Positions 1 to 4,542 of a DNA stretch of 5,671 nt are shown one piece after another. The DNA comes from Candidatus Bathyarchaeota archaeon. Lineage in GTDB: Archaea > Thermoproteota > Bathyarchaeia > EX4484-135. The notes beneath the pieces were generated by a model. The model was not told where the DNA came from. It saw only the letters and a list, made by a program, of their open reading frames with translations, and ran no database searches. Position 1 is the first letter of the stretch, and every line of letters begins with the position of its first letter. The stretch is from NCBI GenBank assembly GCA_011040545.1, contig DQYM01000243.1:1-5671 (forward strand). Direction: 5' to 3'. Both the position numbers and the translations under genes were made by a program.

Positions 1-2389
1 AACCGAAGAAGGCCATTAGCCCCTCGCCAGCTAGGAGCTCCGCCTCCTTAACGCCGAGGACCTTGAGCACCCTCATGGCAGCAGGCACGACCTGCTTCTT
101 AACGTAGTAATCCAGGTCTATCTGGTCGTAATCAACCATGAAGTACGGCATGGCCCTCTCGTATAGCTTGCCTGAGCCCTTCACTATGACATAGCCTATC
201 TTATCGCCTACTGAGACATCCCAGCCCTCCTCCATCATTATCTCAGCTGCCTTAACGTGGGCTGAGCGGACCTTGTACTCCTCTGGCCTCCTAGTTAGCT
301 CCTCCCAGATCACCAGGTCCTTTAGGGGCACCTTCCCAGCCCTCAGCTTTGCTATCCAATCCCTAACGAACCTAACGGCCTTGCTACGGGCCTCCCTAGG
401 CGACTTGGCCTTTAGGATTATCTCTAGGACCCCCTTCTGCACCTTCTTAGCTATGCCAGACCAATCGCCCCTCACGGCCTCTAGGCCAACTATCTCAAGC
501 CTCCCATCTGGCAGGAGGCCACAGTACCGCTTCTTGGCCTCTGTAAATAGAACACGCACGAATACCTCATCTGGCTTTATCTTAAGGCCGAATTCCTCCT
601 CAACAGCCTTAAGGAAGCGCTCTACCTTCTCAGGCTCATACTTCACGAAGACGCTATCTGTATCGCCATATATCAGCTCTATTCCCATCTCCTTCGCCAT
701 CTCTATCGTCCTCCTTATCGTGTACCTACCCCAGGCTGCAGCGCTCTCAGCTACTGGCTTTAGGTACCAGCGTGCCCCAAGCCAGCCTGCGTAGCCATAG
801 GTGGCGTTTGCTACTACCTTCAGGGCCTTCTGCCTAGCGTCCAACAGCCTGTACAGGGGGTCATCTGGCTTGAGGGCCTTCAAGCGCTCCTTAATCTCAT
901 CCCTAGCGCTTACCAAAACGGAGAGCACCTCCTTGTAGAGGCCAGGTGGCTCCTTCCTGAACCTATGCCCTACGTCTGGTGCTACGTTCACGCCCTCTGG
1001 TGGCTCTGGCTCATCTGGTGGCACGTATGTATCTGGCGATACGTTCTTCTGTATCATTATGCTTGGGTATAGGCTCTTGTAGTCTAGCACGGCTATCTGC
1101 TCGTGGATGCCTGGCCTGGGCTTAAGGACCATGCCCCCTACGTACGGCATCCTCTTCCTCTCTGCCCTCTTTGGCACTAGCTCGCCCCTCTTCCTCGCAG
1201 CCCTTATCAATGTCCATTCTACCCTAAATCCAACGGCTGCGGTAAGGACGTGGTCCAGCGGTATGCCCGTTAGGTTCGCAAGCTGGACGGCAAAACCAAG
1301 GGTAGAGCAACCTATCCCCATGACGCAGCGGGCGTTATCACGGGCGTACTCAATTAGCTTCTCCCTCCTGCCCTCGTCCTCCCAGTAGAGCTTCACATCG
1401 GGAGGATCTAGCACCTCCCTGCCCTCTAGTGGCATAACGCCTAAGTAATCAGCTACGTTCTCAAGCGTCTTCACCTTAACCGCTGGTAAGTCCTTCTCTG
1501 CGAAGTCGTATAGGTCCACGTTCGCACGGCCAGTTATGGATACATGGCCGTAAACGCTCGTATGGGGCTCAACGCCCGTCCTGCCAACTGGTAGCTCAAG
1601 GCCAAGGACTTTTGCCCTCTCCACTAGGTATGGCCATAGCCTATCATTTGAGCGGAAGCCAAATATTATATCTGGGTCGTAGGAGCGTATGAGGCTGCAG
1701 AAGCCTTCTATTACATGCCTATCATCTTCATCTTCCGCTACGAAGACATGCATGTCCCCCTCGCCAGTTATGGCTGCTAGCACGACCACGGGATGCTCCC
1801 TTGGCCTTGGAGATCCACGTGGGCTGTAGGCAACCATGTAGAAGGCCATCATACGTAGGTCGGGGAGCTCGTGCTCCTCAGGCAGGAGCTCAGGCCCCTC
1901 AACTACCTCAAAGACAGCATCTACCTGGGGCCTGGGCTCAAGCTCAATGGGCCTTACCTTAGCTACATGCCAGCCACATGGCCTTAGCCCCTTATCTATC
2001 ATGTAGGACATGGAGTACCTTATGTCGTCCTCAAGGCACTCCTTCACAACTGGGAGCTTAGCTACCTTCTTAGCGTATTTCTCAAGCTCCTCTGGGTCCC
2101 TGCATGTTATCTTAATGGCCTTGACTGGCCTCCCGAATAGCTTGCGCTCTACGAGTTCTACATCAATTACGTGGGGAAGGGATTTACAGAAATCCCTCAC
2201 GGCCCTTAGTGCCTCCTCTGGGCCTGCCCCCTCCTCTAGCACTGCGTAGAAGTATGGCCTGTAGCCCCTATCTACAAGCAGGACACGCCTCCCAGCCCCA
2301 TCTATGCCCCAGAGCCAGACCTCAGGCTCGTGCTCAACGACCTCGTAGTTTATGTCTAGGAGCCAGAACTTGCACTCGCTCACCGACAT
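1..2389 (-). CDS. polB: Family B DNA polymerase, degenerate exonuclease site (3' partial)
   Basis: Template-directed DNA synthesis in replication or repair. From the ATG at 2389, 796 codons read without a stop to the left edge, where the C-terminus is cut. The N-terminal domain (FWLLDINYEV, then RPYFYAVL) is typical of archaeal PolB. Polymerase motifs are intact: motif A DYKSLYPSIM at 436-445, motif B RQKALKVVANATYGY at 519-533, motif C YGDTDS at 574-579, then a KKRY motif and EAVRGDWS leading into the thumb. Catalytic acids D436, D576 and D578 are present. The exonuclease fold is kept but its motifs are not: Exo I FDIE is FYMV (183-186), Exo II reads FRSNDRLWPYL (245-255) where YNxxxFDxPYL is expected, and Exo III YxxxD is YARDN (348-352). 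Length and the RGDW motif suggest crenarchaeal PolB3, but the subgroup is inferred. An in-frame stop at 2417-2419 limits the start, and the upstream TATA box predicts a nearly leaderless transcript. The visible end, GLMAFFG, may be near the true C-terminus. Confidence 0.96.
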   Translation of the reverse strand, partial: MSVSECKFWLLDINYEVVEHEPEVWLWGIDGAGRRVLLVDRGYRPYFYAVLEEGAGPEEALRAVRDFCKSLPHVIDVELVERKLFGRPVKAIKITCRDPEELEKYAKKVAKLPVVKECLEDDIRYSMSYMIDKGLRPCGWHVAKVRPIELEPRPQVDAVFEVVEGPELLPEEHELPDLRMMAFYMVAYSPRGSPRPREHPVVVLAAITGEGDMHVFVAEDEDDRHVIEGFCSLIRSYDPDIIFGFRSNDRLWPYLVERAKVLGLELPVGRTGVEPHTSVYGHVSITGRANVDLYDFAEKDLPAVKVKTLENVADYLGVMPLEGREVLDPPDVKLYWEDEGRREKLIEYARDNARCVMGIGCSTLGFAVQLANLTGIPLDHVLTAAVGFRVEWTLIRAARKRGELVPKRAERKRMPYVGGMVLKPRPGIHEQIAVLDYKSLYPSIMIQKNVSPDTYVPPDEPEPPEGVNVAPDVGHRFRKEPPGLYKEVLSVLVSARDEIKERLKALKPDDPLYRLLDARQKALKVVANATYGYAGWLGARWYLKPVAESAAAWGRYTIRRTIEMAKEMGIELIYGDTDSVFVKYEPEKVERFLKAVEEEFGLKIKPDEVFVRVLFTEAKKRYCGLLPDGRLEIVGLEAVRGDWSGIAKKVQKGVLEIILKAKSPREARSKAVRFVRDWIAKLRAGKVPLKDLVIWEELTRRPEEYKVRSAHVKAAEIMMEEGWDVSVGDKIGYVIVKGSGKLYERAMPYFMVDYDQIDLDYYVKKQVVPAAMRVLKVLGVKEAELLAGEGLMAFFG

Positions 2390-2415
2390 CCCTAGGTGAT
2401 CGGGGGCAGGGGCAG

Positions 2416-2423
2416 CTTATAAG
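2416..2423. promoter_or_regulatory. Symmetric TATA box between polB and the LEA14-like gene
   Basis: CTTATAAG is a perfect 8-bp palindrome in the divergent intergenic region. Its centre is about 30 bp upstream of the polB ATG. With the usual archaeal TATA-to-start distance of about 26 bp, transcription would begin around 2393, giving a leader of only a few bases; no Shine-Dalgarno sequence precedes the ATG. Being symmetric, it could also serve the plus strand with a start near 2446. Direction in archaea is set mainly by the flanking BRE, which I cannot score reliably here. Confidence 0.65.
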
Positions 2424-2517
2424 GCTCTCCTACGTGCCCAAGTAGCCTTAAGCCCAGGATGCTCCCAGTTGCCTGGCCGTAAGCTAGCCTTATCTAGGCT
2501 CGTGGGGACTAGCAGAT

Positions 2518-2521
2518 GGTG
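2518..2521 (+). promoter_or_regulatory. GGTG ribosome binding site deciding the TTG start at 2529
   Basis: GGTG, complementary to CACC near the 3' end of archaeal 16S rRNA, lies 7 bases before TTG 2529. The same motif at the same spacing precedes the TTG start of the PH-domain gene at 3892. No comparable site precedes the alternative in-frame TTG at 2469. Confidence 0.45.
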
Positions 2522-2528
2522 GGCTACC

Positions 2529-3497
2529 TTGAGCACAGCTAAGAAGGTCGCTATAGCCCTGCTAGGCCTAATAGCAATTGGGGCTGCTGGGCTAGGTGCC
2601 TACTATGTGCTAACTGGCAAGCTACCATTTGAGCCTGAGGTGCTCTGGATCAAGCATGAGTGGGGGGCCATAAGTGAGGACTTCACTGAGATAAGGACTA
2701 CGGTGGCCATAAGGAACCCAAACCCCGTGCCAGCTAGGCTTAAGAGCATGGGCTATACTATCTACATGAATGGCCTCCCAATGGCATCGGGCTCTTCCGT
2801 GCAGGAAGTGGATATACCAGCTAATGGCGTGGCTGAGATCGAGCTCTCCACGCTCCTAAACAACTCCATGATACCCTTATGGTGGGTAAGCCACGTGGGG
2901 CACGGCGAGCACACGGAGGTCTACATCAAGGGCTCAGCTACTGTTGCCGTGCTTGGCATTAGCTTCACCATACCCATTGAGGCATCCTACGATGTCAAGA
3001 CGGATATAGCGGGCTCCCTCAGCACGGATGAGCCAAGGGAGGTAGATATAATAAGTAGCCCAGTCCGCATCTACGTAGTCATAAGGAGCATACATACGTT
3101 CTGGGGCGATGTAACAGCTGAGTGGACGCAGGCGGTACATAGGGTGGTCGTGGAGAACCCAAATGACATGGCCCTAGTGGTGAGCTCCATGAGGTACGAG
3201 GTCGTAGCTACTTGGCCAGAGCCATCTAGGCCAGTTTACCTAGCCCTAGGCAGCCAGCCCCTAAACGCCCTCCTGGGGCCTGGGGATACCATTGAGCTAA
3301 CCCTCACTACCTACCTAAACAACACGGCCCTTAGGGATTGGTGGGTAGGGCACGTAGGGCATGGCGAGGCCACTACCGTGGTCGTGAGGGTATATGCTAC
3401 ATTTGAGGTAGAGCTCCCATTTGGCTACTACGAGCAAGAGCTCCTCATCTATGAGGGCGAGTACGAGCTAACGACCAACGTACTAGGGCAAGGCTGA
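2529..3497 (+). CDS. Membrane-anchored tandem LEA14-like (WHy/LEA type 2) protein
   Basis: About 322 residues from the TTG at 2529. Residues 1-30 (MSTAKKVAIALLGLIAIGAA onward) form a short positive N-terminus and one hydrophobic helix, so the rest is probably outside the cell as a signal-anchored protein. Two beta-rich domains follow, at about 37-160 and 179-320. Each has the family's asparagine-proline motif (NPNP at 63-66, NPND at 210-213) and a matching block: NNSMIPLWWVSHVGHGE at 111-127 and NNTALRDWWVGHVGHGE at 264-280. These features identify LEA type 2/WHy domains, which are linked to desiccation and stress in plants; the role in archaea is unknown. The duplication is plain from the sequence. 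An in-frame TTG at 2469 would add 20 residues, but it lacks a ribosome binding site and makes a less typical anchor. A weak TATA-like CCTTATCT at 2488-2495 could give a short leader for 2529. The stop lies 2 bp from the convergent tRNA-Cys. Confidence 0.88.
   Translation: MSTAKKVAIALLGLIAIGAAGLGAYYVLTGKLPFEPEVLWIKHEWGAISEDFTEIRTTVAIRNPNPVPARLKSMGYTIYMNGLPMASGSSVQEVDIPANGVAEIELSTLLNNSMIPLWWVSHVGHGEHTEVYIKGSATVAVLGISFTIPIEASYDVKTDIAGSLSTDEPREVDIISSPVRIYVVIRSIHTFWGDVTAEWTQAVHRVVVENPNDMALVVSSMRYEVVATWPEPSRPVYLALGSQPLNALLGPGDTIELTLTTYLNNTALRDWWVGHVGHGEATTVVVRVYATFEVELPFGYYEQELLIYEGEYELTTNVLGQG
2859..2909 (+). repeat. Internal protein repeat, copy 1 (NN..WWV.HVGHGE)
   Basis: Encodes NNSMIPLWWVSHVGHGE in the first LEA14-like domain. 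It pairs with copy 2 at 3318-3368: 12 of 17 residues are identical, while synonymous positions have diverged. This is an old domain duplication held by selection, not a recent DNA repeat. Confidence 0.85.
3318..3368 (+). repeat. Internal protein repeat, copy 2 (NN..WWV.HVGHGE)
   Basis: Encodes NNTALRDWWVGHVGHGE in the second LEA14-like domain, at the same place relative to that domain's NP motif as copy 1. The AATTs differ mainly between the NN pair and the WWV core. Confidence 0.85.
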
Positions 3498-3499
3498 GC

Positions 3500-3574
3500 T
3501 GGAGCCGGGGCCGGGATTTGAACCCGGGTAAGCGGGTCTGCAGCCCGCCGCCTGGACCTCTCGGCCACCCCGGC
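3500..3574 (-). tRNA. tRNA-Cys (GCA), CCA encoded
   Basis: Delivers cysteine to UGU and UGC codons. Read on the minus strand, it folds as a complete class I cloverleaf: acceptor GCCGGGG/CCCCGGC, U8-G9, D stem GCC/GGC with a GG-containing loop, anticodon stem GCGGG/CCCGC around loop CTGCAGA (anticodon GCA), a 4-base variable loop TTAC, and T arm CCGGG-TTCAAAT-CCCGG. The discriminator base is U73 (position 3503), as is typical for tRNA-Cys. The body is 72 bases (3503-3574) without an intron, and CCA is encoded at 3500-3502. It has its own TATA box upstream and lies just downstream of eL40 on the same strand. Confidence 0.97.
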
Positions 3575-3599
3575 TTCTCCTAGCCACGAGGTCGGGGAG

Positions 3600-3607
3600 A
3601 TATTAAG
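3600..3607 (-). promoter_or_regulatory. TATA box of tRNA-Cys
   Basis: On the minus strand this reads CTTAATAT, preceded by the purine-rich GGGAAAGC, a plausible BRE. The box centre is about 30 bp before the tRNA 5' end at 3574, so transcription would start a few bases ahead of the mature end. It lies in the gap between the eL40 stop and the tRNA. Confidence 0.7.
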
Positions 3608-3625
3608 GCTTTCCCTAGCCCCTGC

Positions 3626-3787
3626 CTACCTCTTCCTCTCTATCCTCTTCCAGCGTAGGTTCTTGCTCTTGCAGCGCCTGCACTTCTTGGCCGTTGGGGC
3701 ATTCCTCGCCCCGCACTCTCGGCATATCTTTACCTTAAGCCTCCTAGCTTGAGCGATGGCTATCTTCACTGGATCCCTAAGGGGCAT
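3626..3787 (-). CDS. rpl40e: Large-subunit ribosomal protein eL40 (L40e)
   Basis: A 53-residue basic protein of the 50S subunit, beginning [20 protein letters not shown]. It is a zinc ribbon with two CxxC pairs (C22/C25 and C36/C39), followed by the lysine- and arginine-rich [14 protein letters not shown] tail. Length and layout match archaeal eL40, where it stands free; in eukaryotes it is made as a fusion to ubiquitin. The start at 3787 is preferred to an in-frame ATG at 3817. Family members begin MP..DP, a strong GGAGGGGAG site lies 5 bases upstream, and the TATA box at 3825-3833 puts the transcript start near 3803, which is downstream of 3817. tRNA-Cys follows on the same strand but has its own promoter. 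Confidence 0.95.
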   Translation of the reverse strand: MPLRDPVKIAIAQARRLKVKICRECGARNAPTAKKCRRCKSKNLRWKRIERKR

Positions 3788-3792
3788 AGTAG

Positions 3793-3801
3793 CTCCCCTC
3801 C
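3793..3801 (-). promoter_or_regulatory. Shine-Dalgarno site of eL40
   Basis: GGAGGGGAG on the minus strand, ending 5 bases before the ATG at 3787. It falls within the roughly 16-base leader predicted from the TATA box and fixes 3787 as the start. Confidence 0.75.
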
Positions 3802-3824
3802 ACTCCCCCTGGCCCATGAGGGGC

Positions 3825-3833
3825 CTTTTATAT
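3825..3833 (-). promoter_or_regulatory. TATA box of eL40
   Basis: ATATAAAAG on the minus strand, centred about 42 bp before the ATG at 3787. A start about 26 bp downstream would leave a leader of about 16 bases that contains the Shine-Dalgarno site. It is the most canonical TATA box in the window, as expected for a highly expressed ribosomal protein gene. Confidence 0.75.
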
Positions 3834-3852
3834 CTTGTGCTCTAGCCCAGCA

Positions 3853-3860
3853 CTTATAAG
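3853..3860 (+). promoter_or_regulatory. TATA box of the PH-domain membrane protein gene
   Basis: CTTATAAG, the same palindromic octamer found before polB. Its centre lies about 35 bp before the TTG at 3892, predicting a start near 3883 and a leader of about 10 bases or less. The divergent eL40 gene has a separate TATA box about 28 bp away, so this octamer probably serves the plus strand. Confidence 0.65.
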
Positions 3861-3879
3861 GTCCAGCGCCCCTCAAAAT

Positions 3880-3884
3880 AGGTG
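3880..3884 (+). promoter_or_regulatory. AGGTG ribosome binding site deciding the TTG start at 3892
   Basis: AGGTG ends 7 bases before TTG 3892, at the same spacing as the GGTG before 2529. It overlaps the predicted transcript start, so it works only if transcription begins at or slightly before 3880. Confidence 0.45.
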
Positions 3885-3891
3885 CTTAGTA

Positions 3892-4527
3892 TTGGAGGGT
3901 ACGGGCACTAGGGTACTGAAGCCCAGCCCTAAGATGAAGAAGCTATACTGGACCTACTATGCCCTCGTGGTCGTGCCCTGCCTCCTAGCCTTTCTCATAC
4001 CTACCCTCGTGGCCATCTCGTTTGTTAGAGCTGATCTACTCACGGCCACCGTAATGCTCCTCGGGGTGCTTGCCCCCTTCATCTTGGCCACGCTCGTAGT
4101 TGCCTACTGGATAGGCGCTTACTATGAGAGGGCCAAGTTCGTGCTAACCGAGGATGAGGTCGTAGTTGAGAGGGGCGTGTGGTGGAGGCATAAGAGCGTG
4201 GTTCCATATGATAGGATAACGAACGTAGGCATCATACAGGGGCCTATCTCACGCCTCTACGGCCTCGCTACCGTTAGGGTCCACACTGCAGGCTACCACG
4301 CCGTATCTGGTGGTGCAGGTGGCGTGCCCGTGGCTGAGGCAGAGATATTCCATGTGGAGAACGCAGATGTGATAGCTGATGAGGTAATGGCCAAGGTAAG
4401 GGAGAAGGCCCCTCTAGCCGTTGAAGCTGCACCAGGGGCAGCTATTACTACGCCAAGGGCCTTAATGGACATACTAGCTGAGCTGAAGCACATAAGGGAG
4501 ATACTTGAGGAACAGGGAGGCAGGTGA
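3892..4527 (+). CDS. Two-helix membrane protein with bacterial PH-like domain (DUF304/YdbS type)
   Basis: 211 residues from TTG. Two hydrophobic helices at about 23-45 and 53-76 form a hairpin, followed by a bPH2-type domain from about residue 81. That domain shows the family pattern: a FVLTEDEVVVERGVWWR strand pair, the VPYDRITNVGIIQGPISRLYGLATVRVHTAG core, and a later strand near EIFHVENADVIADEV. The C-terminal 20 residues (about 189-209) form a charged amphipathic helix, possibly a short coiled coil. The domain should face the cytoplasm. Function is unknown; bacterial relatives (YdbS/YdbT) are also poorly understood, and I infer no substrate. The TTG start rests on AGGTG 7 bases upstream and a TATA box. 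ATG 3934 is the main alternative and would remove 14 residues without affecting the domains; TTG 3835 lies upstream of the TATA box and is unlikely. The gene ends 15 bp from the convergent GluRS stop. Confidence 0.87.
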   Translation: MEGTGTRVLKPSPKMKKLYWTYYALVVVPCLLAFLIPTLVAISFVRADLLTATVMLLGVLAPFILATLVVAYWIGAYYERAKFVLTEDEVVVERGVWWRHKSVVPYDRITNVGIIQGPISRLYGLATVRVHTAGYHAVSGGAGGVPVAEAEIFHVENADVIADEVMAKVREKAPLAVEAAPGAAITTPRALMDILAELKHIREILEEQGGR

Positions 4528-4542
4528 AAAGGCTAGCTCCCC

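Noticed and set aside
273..794. Open frame of 173 codons on the plus strand
   Set aside because: It lies wholly inside polB on the opposite strand, has a Ser/Thr/Leu-rich composition typical of antisense reading, and resembles no known family.
2394..2401. AGGTGATC on the plus strand, a perfect match to the Shine-Dalgarno consensus
   Set aside because: No start codon follows at a usable distance, and it lies upstream of the TATA box, outside any expected plus-strand transcript. It is probably chance within the polB leader.
1107..2445. Three shorter plus-strand open frames (1107-1388, 2010-2249, 2209-2445)
   Set aside because: They are antisense to polB codons with intact polymerase or exonuclease-domain homology, and have no ribosome binding site or family match. 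The last one also runs across the polB promoter.
2459..2482. ATG at 2459 as the start of the LEA14-like gene
   Set aside because: It is in a different frame and meets a stop after seven codons (TAA at 2480).
2934..3140. Minus-strand open frame of 68 codons
   Set aside because: It is antisense to the well-supported LEA14-like domains and has no promoter or ribosome binding site.
4293..4493. Minus-strand open frame of 66 codons
   Set aside because: It is an Ala/Ser-rich antisense reading of the PH-domain gene, without supporting signals.
4527..4530. T4 run on the minus strand as the GluRS terminator
   Set aside because: Four T residues alone are too weak to call; archaeal terminators usually have a longer T-run. 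It also overlaps the stop codon of the convergent gene.
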